Origin: an uncultured Opitutales bacterium | GTDB taxonomy: Bacteria > Verrucomicrobiota > Verrucomicrobiia > Opitutales > Intestinicryptomonadaceae | DNA: 24,044 bases | Direction: 5' to 3' | Assembly (NCBI GenBank): GCA_900548275.1 | Contig: URJY01000030.1 | Span: 1-24,044, forward strand | Shown: piece by piece, positions 8,667-17,482 of the stretch | Numbering within the stretch: position 1 is the stretch's first letter | How the letters are laid out: the number at the start of each line of letters is the position of its first letter | Position numbers and translations under genes: made by a program | Notes under the pieces: model-generated | Database searches by the model: none | Told to the model about the DNA's origin: nothing | What the model saw: only the letters and a program-made list of their open reading frames with translations

Positions 8667-11306
8667 ATGAAAAAAGTATCGTCTATAATTGCGGCGGGGG
8701 TTTTCGCCGCCGCATTCGGGCTTGGCGGCTGCGCGGCAAACGCGCCCCAAGGAGACTCCTACAAAGTGGAAAATGTCGGCGGCGTGCCGCGCCTTGTCTT
8801 CAACGGCAAGCCCGTCCGCGCGAGAATGCTCTACGTTTCGCCGACATACTTCATGCTCGGCTCGTTCGACGGGCGTTCCGTGATTCCCTCGAAGGCGTGG
8901 ATTAACACGTTCATCGAAATCCCGAAGCTCGACAAGCCGCTTAGGGACGGCGAATTCCGTTTCGACGTTGCGGGCGGCAGCTTCGAAGCGTACATTGCGG
9001 CAGTCGAAATTTCCGAGCGCGACTCGGGCAAAAAGGTCTATTCGCTAAACGCGGCGGGCGACGACCGCGCGAAAATAGTCTCCGACGCGTCGAAATCGAA
9101 GCTCGCGTTCGACAAAGCCTCCGACGGCACTCCGATTCTCGAAGTGAAGGCAACGGGTGGCGTAAACCTCGCCCTCAAAGGGCTCAACCTCGACGCGGGC
9201 AAAGTCTACCGCATCGACATCAAAATCAGGGGCAACAAGAGTTTCGGTTTCAGGGGTTACGTGGCAAAAGGCGGCAAATTCATCGAGCCGCAACTGCGCT
9301 CGATGGTCGGCGAGCAGACAAAAGTGGCGAAAGACGCGGGCGTGGACATCGTAACCTTTCCAGTCCAAATGGCGGATTTAATGCCCGAAGACGGCAAGGA
9401 TTACAATTTCCGCAACCTCAAGCGCGCCCTCGACGAAATCGTCGCGGCAAACCCGAACGCGAAAATCCTGCTGCGCATACGTTTCTATCCGCCAGACTGG
9501 TGGCGCGCGAAATATCCCGACGACGTTATGACCACTTCCGAAGGCAACAAGTGCGAATTCCCCTGCGTGTCGTCGAAACGCTACAGGGACGAGTGCGTGA
9601 AAGTGTTGTCGATGTTCATCGACTACTGCGAGCAGAACTACAACAAGAACATCGTTGGCTACCACCCCGGCGGCGGCAATTCGTGCGAATGGTTCTACGG
9701 CAATTCGTGGTCCACACAACACTACGGCTACAACAAGACGGCGGTCGATGCGTGGAAAAAATGGGTCGGCAAAAAGTACAAGACAAACGAAGCCCTGCAA
9801 AAGGCGTGGAACGACCCCGCCGCAAGGCTCGACAAAGTGGAAGTTCCCACAAAGGAGGAACGCGACGCCGCACTGTACCTAATCAACCCCAAGACGCAGG
9901 AGAAGCTTGCCGACTACAACTACTTCCTCCAAGACGAAATGGTAGATATGGTCGAGCTGCTCGGCAGGACAATCCGCAAAAAAGTGCCCAACAAGCTTTC
10001 GGCTCTGTTCTACGGCTACGCCTGCGAATTCGGCGGACTCCACAAGGGGCCCGCGAACACGGGGCACTACGCGCTTTGGAAAATCGCGAACTCGCCCAAC
10101 TTCGACCTGCTAAGCGGCCCCGTCTCGTACGCCGACAGGGAACTCGGCGAACCGAGCTACTCGATGGGCGCGGTCGAAACAATCACCCGCTGCGGAAAAA
10201 TCTGGTTCGACGAAGACGACATCCGCACGCACCGCACGCCGCCCACTCAGCAGCGCGTGGGCGACATCGGTTCGGAGTTGACAAACTTGCGCGACACCGA
10301 AAGCGTAATGCAGCGCGACTTGGCGCGTCAGGCAATACGCAACAACGGCTGCTGGTGGATGGATTTGTCTGGCACGGGCTGGTACGACGACCCCGAGCTT
10401 TGGAAGCTTATGACCGCCGCCGACAAGTTCGAGCGCGATATGATTGAAAACCCCGTCGCCTACGATCCCGAAATCGCCGTCGTAATCGACGAGCAGTCGG
10501 TATACTACGGCGGGGCGAGCAACACGGCGAAATCCACAACCGTAATTCTGCGCACAATGCGAAGGGAAATCGGCAGAATCGCCGCGCCCTACGGAATGTA
10601 CCTATTCGACGACTTCGCAAAGGGCAAAAAAATGTCGCCCAAACTTGCAATCTTCCCCACGCAATACGCGATGACCGCAAGGGAACGCAATGTTTTGCGC
10701 GAAAAGACAAAGGACATCGGCGCAATCTTCGTCTGGGCTCCCGCGTATATCGACATCGAGAAAAACAAGTTCTCGCGCGGCGCAGTGGAGGCTGCGACGG
10801 GCTTCGAAGTCGAGCGGATAAAGGACGACATAAGCGCGCGCGTAATGCCGACCGACGAAGGTAGGGCAATCGGGCTGAACGACATCTTCGGGTTCAAAGA
10901 CAAGGCAAAGCCGCTGTTCTCGCCCAAGCTCAAAGACGGAGACAAGGTGCTTGCCGTCTACGAAAACGATATGCCCGCGATTGTCCTGCGCGGCAAACAT
11001 CTGTTCTGCGGCGTTGCGCACGTCCCGCGCGAGCTCTACCTGCATATGGCGAAAATTTCGGGCGTACACGTCTACACCGACACCCCAGCGTCGGTCTTTG
11101 CAAGCGGCGCGTACATTTCGGTAACCGCCCTGCGCGAAACCGACCTCTCGAAACCGCTCAGGCTCGACATTCCGTCGGACAAGGACGTTTTCGACGCGCT
11201 GACGGGCGAAAAGCTCGGCAAAGCCCCGACGCTCGAACTGAAAATGAAAGTCGGCGACAACCGCATACTCAGACTCGGCAAGGGCAATTCGGAGTTCGCG
11301 AAATAG
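8667..11306 (+). CDS. GH42-like glycoside hydrolase lipoprotein, paralogue 1 (879 aa)
   Basis: Predicted surface- or periplasm-anchored enzyme. Signal peptide with lipobox LGGC at about residue 20. A beta-rich N-terminal region begins with GGVPRLVFNGKPVRARMLYVSP. The TIM barrel has GYHPGGGNSCEWFYG with candidate acid/base Glu341 and KIWFDEDDIRTH with candidate nucleophile Glu516. Between them is WKKWVGKKYKTNEALQKAW, the GH42-type segment. After the barrel, PEIAVVIDEQSVYYGG resembles the start of the beta-galactosidase trimerisation domain, followed by a small beta domain ending at DALTGEKLGKAP. GH42 enzymes are mainly beta-galactosidases, but this sequence is far from classical members. A GTG at 8664 precedes the ATG at 8667 in frame; the ATG is preferred. 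It has its own promoter and terminator, and its paralogue follows directly. Confidence 0.85.
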   Translation: MKKVSSIIAAGVFAAAFGLGGCAANAPQGDSYKVENVGGVPRLVFNGKPVRARMLYVSPTYFMLGSFDGRSVIPSKAWINTFIEIPKLDKPLRDGEFRFDVAGGSFEAYIAAVEISERDSGKKVYSLNAAGDDRAKIVSDASKSKLAFDKASDGTPILEVKATGGVNLALKGLNLDAGKVYRIDIKIRGNKSFGFRGYVAKGGKFIEPQLRSMVGEQTKVAKDAGVDIVTFPVQMADLMPEDGKDYNFRNLKRALDEIVAANPNAKILLRIRFYPPDWWRAKYPDDVMTTSEGNKCEFPCVSSKRYRDECVKVLSMFIDYCEQNYNKNIVGYHPGGGNSCEWFYGNSWSTQHYGYNKTAVDAWKKWVGKKYKTNEALQKAWNDPAARLDKVEVPTKEERDAALYLINPKTQEKLADYNYFLQDEMVDMVELLGRTIRKKVPNKLSALFYGYACEFGGLHKGPANTGHYALWKIANSPNFDLLSGPVSYADRELGEPSYSMGAVETITRCGKIWFDEDDIRTHRTPPTQQRVGDIGSELTNLRDTESVMQRDLARQAIRNNGCWWMDLSGTGWYDDPELWKLMTAADKFERDMIENPVAYDPEIAVVIDEQSVYYGGASNTAKSTTVILRTMRREIGRIAAPYGMYLFDDFAKGKKMSPKLAIFPTQYAMTARERNVLREKTKDIGAIFVWAPAYIDIEKNKFSRGAVEAATGFEVERIKDDISARVMPTDEGRAIGLNDIFGFKDKAKPLFSPKLKDGDKVLAVYENDMPAIVLRGKHLFCGVAHVPRELYLHMAKISGVHVYTDTPASVFASGAYISVTALRETDLSKPLRLDIPSDKDVFDALTGEKLGKAPTLELKMKVGDNRILRLGKGNSEFAK

Positions 11307-11336
11307 CCGACAACCGCAACTTCCTCATAAACACCG

Positions 11337-11365
11337 ACCGCCCGATTCTTTCGGGCGGTTTTTTT
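11337..11365 (+). terminator. Rho-independent terminator between the two paralogues
   Basis: ACCGCCCGA (11337-11345) pairs with TCGGGCGGT (11351-11359), a 9-bp stem with a 5-nt loop followed by seven T residues. It separates transcription of the two tandem lipoprotein genes. Confidence 0.88.
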
Positions 11366-11366
11366 G

Positions 11367-11395
11367 TTGACCTCCAAACAGGGGTTGGTTAAACG
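11367..11395 (+). promoter_or_regulatory. Promoter of the second GH42-like gene, probably giving a leaderless mRNA
   Basis: TTGACC (11367-11372) directly follows the T-tract of the preceding terminator. After 17 nt comes TAAACG (11390-11395), and the ATG begins only 7 nt later at 11403. A normal transcription start would fall on or next to the start codon. Confidence 0.45.
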
Positions 11396-11402
11396 TTTCG
11401 CT

Positions 11403-13967
11403 ATGGTATCTGCATTTAAGAGAATTGCGTTTATTATTTCCGCAGTCGTTGCGTTGGGCGGCTGCACCGCCTCCGCGGGGTACGTCTACAGGGTCGAGGA
11501 CATCGGCGGCGTGCCGCGCCTTACGATAGACGGCGAACCCCAGCGGGCGCGTATGCTCTACGTTTCGCCGACATATTTCCTTCTCGGCTCGCCCGTTAGG
11601 CGCACGGCGTTCAACTACGACTGGTGCGAGACTTTCTTCGAAATACAGCCGCTTGAAAAACCGCTCGAAAACGGCTCGCTTAAACTCACATTCCGAAAGG
11701 GAATTTGCAAGACTTTCGACATCTCCAAATTCGAAATACTCGAAGCCCGAGGCGGCAAAAAAATCTACGACTTCTGCGGCGGGAAAACGCGCACGGAGAA
11801 CGCCGAAGTTCCGCTGAAAATCGGGCAAATCAACCTCGAAGCGGGCAAAAAATACCGCATAAACCTGACGATAAAGTCCGACAAAACGGCAGACTACACT
11901 CTGGAGTTTTTCGACAAAAACGGCAAGTTCACCGCCCCGCAGACGCGCTCGTACGTCGGGCTGCAAACCGAAGTTGCAAAAAATGCGGGCGTCGATATGA
12001 TTACCTTCCCCGTGCAGGCAGCCGACTTCTTCGCCGAAGGCGACATCAAGCCGAACTACGAAAACCTGCGCGGTGCGCTCGACGAAATAGTGGCGGCAAA
12101 CCCCAACGCGAAAATCCTCGTGCGCATACGCTTCTATCCGCCGCCGTGGTGGATGAAAAAATACAAAGACGACGTTATGACATCGTCGGAGGGCAAACAG
12201 AACGAGTTCGCCTCGCCCTCGTCAGAACGCTTCCGCGCCGACTGCGAAAAGGCGTTGAACCTCGTAATCGACTTCTGCGAAAAGAACTACGGCAAAAACA
12301 TCATGGGCTACCATCCGGGGGGCGGCGGCTCGTCGGAGTGGTACTACGGCAATGCGTGGGGCCCCCGTTGGTTCGGCTACGGCGTCGCCGAAAAGGCGGC
12401 GTGGAAAAAGTGGCTCGCGAAAAAATACGAGACCGACCAAGCCCTGCAAAAGGCGTGGGAAAACCCGAACGTTTCGCTTGCGACAGTCGACGTGCCGCGC
12501 CCCGAACGCCGCGCGCTTTCCAAATACGTCCTCGACCCCGCGACAATGCGCGACATCGCCGACTTCAACCTGTTCCTGCAGGACGAAATGCTCGGAATAA
12601 TCGAGCGGCTCGCGGCGGCGATAAAGCGCAAAGTTCCCGACAAAATCTGCGCGTTCTTCTACGGCTATGTCTGCGACTACGCGGGCAGCTACCGCAAGGG
12701 CCCGTCGACAACGGGGCACTACGCGCTCGAAAAGCTGCTGCGTTCGCCCAACATCGACATTCTGAGCGGCCCGACGACCTACACGGAGCGCGACCTCGGC
12801 GACGGAAGCACAATTATGACCGTCGGCGAAACGATAACGCGCGCGGGGAAAATCTGGTTCAGCGAAGACGACATCCGCACGCACCGCACGCCCGCCTCGC
12901 AACAGAAAGTCTCGAAACTCAACCGCGAGATAAAGACGCTCGAACAAAGCAACCTCGTGCTCGGGCGCGACTTGGCGCAGCAGGCAATCCGCAACTTCGG
13001 CTGCTGGTGGATGGACTTGGCGGGAACGGGTTGGTACGACGACCCCGCGATGTGGGAGACGATGAAGCGGTTCGCGCCCGTCGAACGCGATATGGCGGAA
13101 AACCCCGTAAAATATCAGCCGCCGATAGCGGTAGTCGGGGACGAACGCTCGATGGTGTTCGTCGGCGTCGACGGAACTTCGCGCAAGACCTCCGAAATTT
13201 TCTCGCAGTCGCGCTTCGACCTCAACAGGCTCGCGACGCCGTTCGGGCACTATCTGCTAAACGACGTACTCTTCGGCAAACCGACAAAGGCGAAGCTGCT
13301 CGTCTTCGCAACGGCATACGCGCTCGACGCAAAACAGCGGAGGGCGATGCGCAAAAAATCGAAAAACCGCGCCGCAATCTTCGTCTGGATTCCCGCGTAC
13401 ATCGACGCCGACAAAATGGAGTTCTCGGCGGAGGCGGTCGGACAGGCGACGGGCTTCGAAGTTGTTCCGATGCCCGAAGGGACAAAGGCGAACGTATTCC
13501 CGACGACGGACGGCGAAGCCATCGGCTTGACGAAATTCGGGTTCGACGAAGCCGTAAAGCCGCTGCTCTCGCCCGTAGCAAAGGACGGCGACAAAATCCT
13601 CGCGACCTACGAAAACGGCTCGCCCGCGGTTGTCCTGCGCGGCAGACATTTGTTCTGCGGCGTTTCGCAAATTCCGCTACCGCTCTACAGGCATATGATT
13701 AAAATTTCGGGCGCGCATATGTACTCGGAACAACCGCTCTGCGTGTACGCAAGCGGCGCGTACATCTCGGCGACGTGCATCGACAAAATCGAAACGCCGC
13801 ACGACATCGAGCTCGACATTCCGTCCGACAGGGAAGTTTTCGACGCGCTCACGGGCGAAAAACTCGGCAAAGCCCCGAAACTCGTCCTCAAAATGAAAAG
13901 CGGCGACTTCCGCCTGCTCAGGCTCGGCAACGGCAACGCCGACTTCGCAAAAAAACCGAAAGACTGA
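11403..13967 (+). CDS. GH42-like glycoside hydrolase lipoprotein, paralogue 2 (854 aa)
   Basis: Tandem paralogue of the preceding gene, alike over its whole length, including RARMLYVSPTYF, GYHPGGG, the barrel and the C-terminal DALTGEKLGKAP. Lipobox LGGC follows the signal peptide FKRIAFIISAVVA. Candidate catalytic residues are Glu312 (GGGSSEWYYG) and Glu488 (WFSEDDIRTH); the Asp before the second Glu in paralogue 1 is Ser here. It is 25 residues shorter, mostly from a missing N-terminal beta segment (residues about 125-160 of paralogue 1). A TTG at 11364 lies upstream in frame but would start inside the terminator T-tract, so ATG 11403 is used. Probably the first gene of a unit continuing to 16806, since no terminator with a T-tract lies between. 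The divergence of the copies suggests different or complementary substrates. Confidence 0.85.
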   Translation: MVSAFKRIAFIISAVVALGGCTASAGYVYRVEDIGGVPRLTIDGEPQRARMLYVSPTYFLLGSPVRRTAFNYDWCETFFEIQPLEKPLENGSLKLTFRKGICKTFDISKFEILEARGGKKIYDFCGGKTRTENAEVPLKIGQINLEAGKKYRINLTIKSDKTADYTLEFFDKNGKFTAPQTRSYVGLQTEVAKNAGVDMITFPVQAADFFAEGDIKPNYENLRGALDEIVAANPNAKILVRIRFYPPPWWMKKYKDDVMTSSEGKQNEFASPSSERFRADCEKALNLVIDFCEKNYGKNIMGYHPGGGGSSEWYYGNAWGPRWFGYGVAEKAAWKKWLAKKYETDQALQKAWENPNVSLATVDVPRPERRALSKYVLDPATMRDIADFNLFLQDEMLGIIERLAAAIKRKVPDKICAFFYGYVCDYAGSYRKGPSTTGHYALEKLLRSPNIDILSGPTTYTERDLGDGSTIMTVGETITRAGKIWFSEDDIRTHRTPASQQKVSKLNREIKTLEQSNLVLGRDLAQQAIRNFGCWWMDLAGTGWYDDPAMWETMKRFAPVERDMAENPVKYQPPIAVVGDERSMVFVGVDGTSRKTSEIFSQSRFDLNRLATPFGHYLLNDVLFGKPTKAKLLVFATAYALDAKQRRAMRKKSKNRAAIFVWIPAYIDADKMEFSAEAVGQATGFEVVPMPEGTKANVFPTTDGEAIGLTKFGFDEAVKPLLSPVAKDGDKILATYENGSPAVVLRGRHLFCGVSQIPLPLYRHMIKISGAHMYSEQPLCVYASGAYISATCIDKIETPHDIELDIPSDREVFDALTGEKLGKAPKLVLKMKSGDFRLLRLGNGNADFAKKPKD

Positions 13968-14052
13968 TTCCAAAAACCGCAAATGGGCGGGCGAACGGTT
14001 CGCCTATTTACGGCTCGACCGAACCCGCCGCAAATTGGAAAATCGCAAACAT

Positions 14053-15324
14053 ATGACGACACTGGGAAAAATTTCAACATACACGCTCGCCGCAGTCGCA
14101 CTGTTTTCGGCGGGCTGCAACCTCTCCGAACCCCAAGCCGCCCCGCAGGAGCGCGTGCTCCTTGCCGAAAACGGCGCAATCCACAGGTTTTTCGACACTT
14201 CGCCGATAAGCCCGTCGGGCAAATACGCCGCCCTCTTCCGCCTGCCCTACGAGAACAAAAAGCCGCAGGCGGGCGACGCGGGCGATGTAGTCGTCGTGGA
14301 ACTTGCAAGCGGACGCGAAATTTTTTCGGCAAAATCGCGCGGATGGGAGACGCAGATGGGCGCGAATGTCCAGTGGGGCGCGACCGACGCCGACCTTTTC
14401 TACAACGATGTCGACCCCGAAACGTGGGACGCATTCGCCGTAAGGCTCGACTTCAAAACGGGCAAGAAAACGCGCCTTGCGGGAACGGTTTTCATGGTCT
14501 CGCCCGACGGCAAAAAACTCGTTTCGCACAATCTGAAAAAGTCGCGGTTCGCTCAGGTCGGCTACGGCGTAATCGTGCCCGATTCGTTCGCAAAGCGCAA
14601 CGTCGGAATCGCAGGCGACGACGGAATTTTCGTAACCGACGTCGAATCGAACAAGTGCAGACTCGTGGCGTCAATCCGCGACATCTACGAAAAGTCCGTT
14701 CCGTCGATAAAAATTCCGAACCCCGAAAAATTCGAATTCTACTGCTTTCAGGCGAAGTGGAATCCGCAGGGAACGCGCATCTTGGCGACAATCCAGTGGA
14801 CGCCCGCAGGCGGCGGCAAACGCCGCAGGGCGGTAATCACGATGAACCCCGACGGCTCGGACATCCGCACGGCAATCACACCCGAACAATGGGCAAAGGG
14901 CGGGCACCACATCAACTGGATGCCCGACGGCGAAAATATGTCGATGAACTTGGACATCGACGGCAAAAAGGGGCTTGAAATAATTTCGGTGAAATACGAC
15001 GGAAGCGGACTGAAGCAGGTCTATCCCGTGGGCTCGGGACATCCGTCGTACCATCCGCGCGGGCTGCCGTTCATTCTGACCGACGCGTACGCGGGCGAAA
15101 TGAATCTGCCCGACGGACGTTCGCCGCTCCGCCTTATAAACGTGGAAAAGCAGAGCGAAGTAGTTGTCGCGAAAACCGCCCTGCCGCCGTTCAAAAAGAA
15201 TCCCGAGTTCCGCGTGGACGCGCACCCCGTCTGGGTTTTCGGCGGCGACTTCGCAGTCTACAACGACACAAAAGACGGCAAACGCTGCGTGTATTTGCTC
15301 GACATTCGGCGGCACTTGAAGTAG
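14053..15324 (+). CDS. Beta-propeller lipoprotein, TolB/WD40-like, possibly PL22-related (423 aa)
   Basis: Lipoprotein with signal peptide TYTLAAVALFSAGC. The body has repeated short beta-blade signatures: SPDGKKLVSHN, WNPQGTRILAT, MNPDGSDIRT, WMPDGENMSMN and HPSYHPRG. These fit a TolB/PD40-type propeller of about seven blades. The His-containing phrases GGHHINWMPDG, SGHPSYHP and VDAHPVW recall the metal-binding histidines of PL22 oligogalacturonate lyases, which share the fold. That relationship is a guess, and a non-catalytic glycan-binding role is also possible. A TTG 18 nt upstream is in frame, but the ATG at 14053 gives a proper signal peptide. The next gene starts 30 nt after its stop, and both are probably co-transcribed with the gene at 11403. 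Confidence 0.8.
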   Translation: MTTLGKISTYTLAAVALFSAGCNLSEPQAAPQERVLLAENGAIHRFFDTSPISPSGKYAALFRLPYENKKPQAGDAGDVVVVELASGREIFSAKSRGWETQMGANVQWGATDADLFYNDVDPETWDAFAVRLDFKTGKKTRLAGTVFMVSPDGKKLVSHNLKKSRFAQVGYGVIVPDSFAKRNVGIAGDDGIFVTDVESNKCRLVASIRDIYEKSVPSIKIPNPEKFEFYCFQAKWNPQGTRILATIQWTPAGGGKRRRAVITMNPDGSDIRTAITPEQWAKGGHHINWMPDGENMSMNLDIDGKKGLEIISVKYDGSGLKQVYPVGSGHPSYHPRGLPFILTDAYAGEMNLPDGRSPLRLINVEKQSEVVVAKTALPPFKKNPEFRVDAHPVWVFGGDFAVYNDTKDGKRCVYLLDIRRHLK

Positions 15325-15354
15325 CATTTCCCGCAGTTTGAATTTCAAATTGCA

Positions 15355-16806
15355 ATGCGAAACCGCTTCAAAAAAATCCTTCAATTCGCCCCGATTTTCG
15401 CCGCCGCAACAACGCTTTCGGCGTTCAACAAAGTGGACTACAGACAGCCCGAAACCTCCGAAGTTTCGGGAGTCTACCGCAATGCGGACGGCTCGGAAAC
15501 GCCGTTCAAAATGCGCCTCGGCGAACCGCGCGTAATCGTGCGCGGAATGCCGTTCGAGAAAAACCGCTGGGGCGCGTACCAATTCCCGCGCCCGTACAAT
15601 TTGGGCGACAGGCTGCTTGTGGCCGTGCACGTGTCGAAGGACGACATCAAATCGTTCGGCACGCCGAACAGGTGGTTCGAAAGCCGCGACAACGGCAAAA
15701 CTTGGCGCGAGATAGACTCCGCCCGCGACGCCGAATGCGGAAAGCTTCTGCCCAACGGCGACAGAATCTATTTCCCGCCCGAATCGGGTATCAGCGTGGC
15801 GGACTACAAACAGACGCCGCAGAAATTCAACACGCCCGACTACGATTTTACAAAGCCCGCCCCCGAGGGCACGCTGCCGATTCCCGACGGGATGAAAGCC
15901 GACTGGTGCGGGGGAATCGTAATCAAAGCATACAACGCCGACAGACTTCCGCCGAGCCTCGCAAAAAAGCGGTGGCTTGCATACCGCATTCCCGCGGGCA
16001 AAACGCAAGCCGTCAGGGAATACGCGGATGTCGACTGGAAATGTCTGACGCGCGTTGTGCACAGCGGCAGGGGCTTCAACGACATCCTCAAGCCCATCTT
16101 TCCCCGCGGCAATATGAAGCTCGCCCCCGACGGCTCGCTTTGGATTTCCGCGTTTTCGGGCGAAGGGCACGTCAACCCCGACACGGGCAAATACAGTCCG
16201 TACTATTCCGCCGAAATCTTCCGCTCCGATGATTTCGGCAAAAGCTTCAAACAGGTCGCCCATATGGAATACCCCGCCGACGGCGGCGGATTTCCCTACG
16301 ACTCGGGCGGATTCAGCGACAGCGATTTTGAATTTATGCCCGACGACTCGATAGTCTGGTTTATGCGTACGCAGTGGTTCAACTACACGGGGTGGGAGTG
16401 GTCGCCGATGTATTTCAGCCGCTCGACGGACGACGGCAAAACTTGGTCGAAGCCCGAAAAATTCGCGGATGTCGGCGTGCTGCCGCGCTTGGCGAAGCTC
16501 GAATGCGGCGTTGCGGTTTTGTGCTACGCCCGCCCTGGGACATTCATTCAGGCGAGCGAGAACGACTCTGGGACAAAATGGACAAAGCCCCTCGTAATGA
16601 TGACCCCGAACGACCGCAGCGGATTGGCGAACGCAAGGCAAACGGAAAAGTCGTTCATCGACTGGGCTGGCTCGTGCAACAACCCCGAGGTTGTCGCGGT
16701 TTCGAAGAACAAGGCGTTGATATTTTACAGCGATTTCTACTACCCAGACTCCGACGGCATAAAGAAAAAGACGATTCTTTGCCGCGAAATAACAATCGAG
16801 AAATAA
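15355..16806 (+). CDS. Secreted sialidase/BNR-repeat family protein (483 aa)
   Basis: Six-bladed propeller of the sialidase superfamily. Asp-box motifs (Ser-x-Asp-x-Gly-x-Thr-Trp type) are seen at about residue 110 (SRDNGKTW), at RSDDFGKSF and at about 355-362 (STDDGKTW). The N-terminus (FKKILQFAPIFAAATTLSA) is a signal peptide. True GH33 sialidases need an Arg triad, a Tyr-Glu pair and an Asp. The early Arg-Gly-Met-Pro near residue 63 resembles the Arg-Ile-Pro region, but the full set cannot be confirmed by eye. It may therefore be an exo-sialidase or a BNR-fold hydrolase with another substrate. It is the last gene of the unit and is followed by a strong terminator. No SD is visible. Confidence 0.82.
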   Translation: MRNRFKKILQFAPIFAAATTLSAFNKVDYRQPETSEVSGVYRNADGSETPFKMRLGEPRVIVRGMPFEKNRWGAYQFPRPYNLGDRLLVAVHVSKDDIKSFGTPNRWFESRDNGKTWREIDSARDAECGKLLPNGDRIYFPPESGISVADYKQTPQKFNTPDYDFTKPAPEGTLPIPDGMKADWCGGIVIKAYNADRLPPSLAKKRWLAYRIPAGKTQAVREYADVDWKCLTRVVHSGRGFNDILKPIFPRGNMKLAPDGSLWISAFSGEGHVNPDTGKYSPYYSAEIFRSDDFGKSFKQVAHMEYPADGGGFPYDSGGFSDSDFEFMPDDSIVWFMRTQWFNYTGWEWSPMYFSRSTDDGKTWSKPEKFADVGVLPRLAKLECGVAVLCYARPGTFIQASENDSGTKWTKPLVMMTPNDRSGLANARQTEKSFIDWAGSCNNPEVVAVSKNKALIFYSDFYYPDSDGIKKKTILCREITIEK

Positions 16807-16816
16807 ATCCAATCCT

Positions 16817-16865
16817 AAAATGCGACAACGCGATAAAATAAACCGCGCTGTCGCATTTTTTGTTT
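16817..16865. terminator. Strong bidirectional terminator between convergent genes
   Basis: AAAATGCGACA plus CGCG on the left (16817-16832) pairs with CGCG plus TGTCGCATTTT on the right (16844-16859), with a single A-C mismatch and an 11-nt AT-rich loop. T-rich ends occur on both strands, so it can stop the sialidase transcript from the left and the FGE-like transcript from the right. Confidence 0.85.
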
Positions 16866-16880
16866 TTGACAAAAAGCCGC

Positions 16881-17468
16881 CTAATCTGTGCGGACGATTC
16901 GGAAGCCTACGTTGGGATAACCCTGCGCGGGATTGCGTCCTACGCCCTTAAGCTCGGTGCGGCAGTCCGTCCGCTTCGAGTCGAACGCGCCGCCCTTGAC
17001 GGCGTTGAGCTTTTCGCCGTTCTTCGAAAATTCGGTCGAAGTCCACTCCCAGCAGTTGCCCCACATATCGACAGCCCCGCAAGCCGAAAGCGTCTTCCGG
17101 TAGGCGTCCACGGGGCTTGTGCCGTTGCGCTCGCCGCAGTTGAAGTCGGCGTCTTTGGGCATATGCCCTGCGGCGAACTCCCATTCGGTTTCGGTCGGCA
17201 GGCGGTATGTGTGCCCGCCGTCTTTTTGCGTCATCCATTTGCAGAACGCGACGGCGTCGTCATACGAAACGTTCACTGCGGGATGGTTTGCGCCGCCGAC
17301 AACCTTTGCCTTTTTACCGCCCGAAGCTTTCAGAAATTCGCCGAACTGCGCGTTTGTTACGAGCGTGCGCGAAATGTAGACATCGCTGCCCGCGCCGAGA
17401 ACGGGCAGGAATCCGTCTTTCGACGTGCGGGCGTTCGGGCGCAGTCGCTGGTCGGCAAAGCGTTTCAT
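16881..17468 (-). CDS. FGE-sulfatase-fold (SUMF1-like) protein, probably 5'-truncated (195 aa)
   Basis: Most of an FGE-sulfatase (PF03781-type) domain is present: VYISRTLVTNAQFGEFLKA, HPAVNVSYDDAVAFCKWM, YRLPTETEWEFAA, DMWGNCWEWT, KGGAFDS and YPNVGFRIVR. The usual opening motif Gly-Gly-x-Phe-x-Met-Gly is missing and there is no signal peptide, although nearly every neighbour is exported. The Cys pair of true formylglycine-generating enzymes is not seen at the usual C-terminal site (DCRTELKGVGRNP), so sulfatase maturation is unlikely. No SD precedes the ATG at 17468. Upstream, the frame runs open through the antisense of a PEP-CTERM gene end and lacks family features there. A truncated remnant is the best reading; a natural short variant remains possible. 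Confidence 0.65.
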   Translation of the reverse strand: MKRFADQRLRPNARTSKDGFLPVLGAGSDVYISRTLVTNAQFGEFLKASGGKKAKVVGGANHPAVNVSYDDAVAFCKWMTQKDGGHTYRLPTETEWEFAAGHMPKDADFNCGERNGTSPVDAYRKTLSACGAVDMWGNCWEWTSTEFSKNGEKLNAVKGGAFDSKRTDCRTELKGVGRNPAQGYPNVGFRIVRTD

Positions 17469-17482
17469 CGTGCGCCCGATGC

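Noticed and set aside
11705..13702. 665-codon open frame on the plus strand
   Set aside because: It is a shifted frame inside the second GH42-like gene. Its Arg-rich product is typical of an out-of-frame translation of GC-rich coding DNA.
13991..14007. Hairpin-like GGCGAA/TTCGCC after the second GH42-like gene
   Set aside because: The stem is only 6 bp with a 3-nt loop and no T-tract follows, so it was not called a terminator.
14671..16872. 733-codon open frame on the minus strand
   Set aside because: It overlaps the propeller and sialidase genes in antisense, crosses their boundary and the terminator, and shows no recognisable domain.
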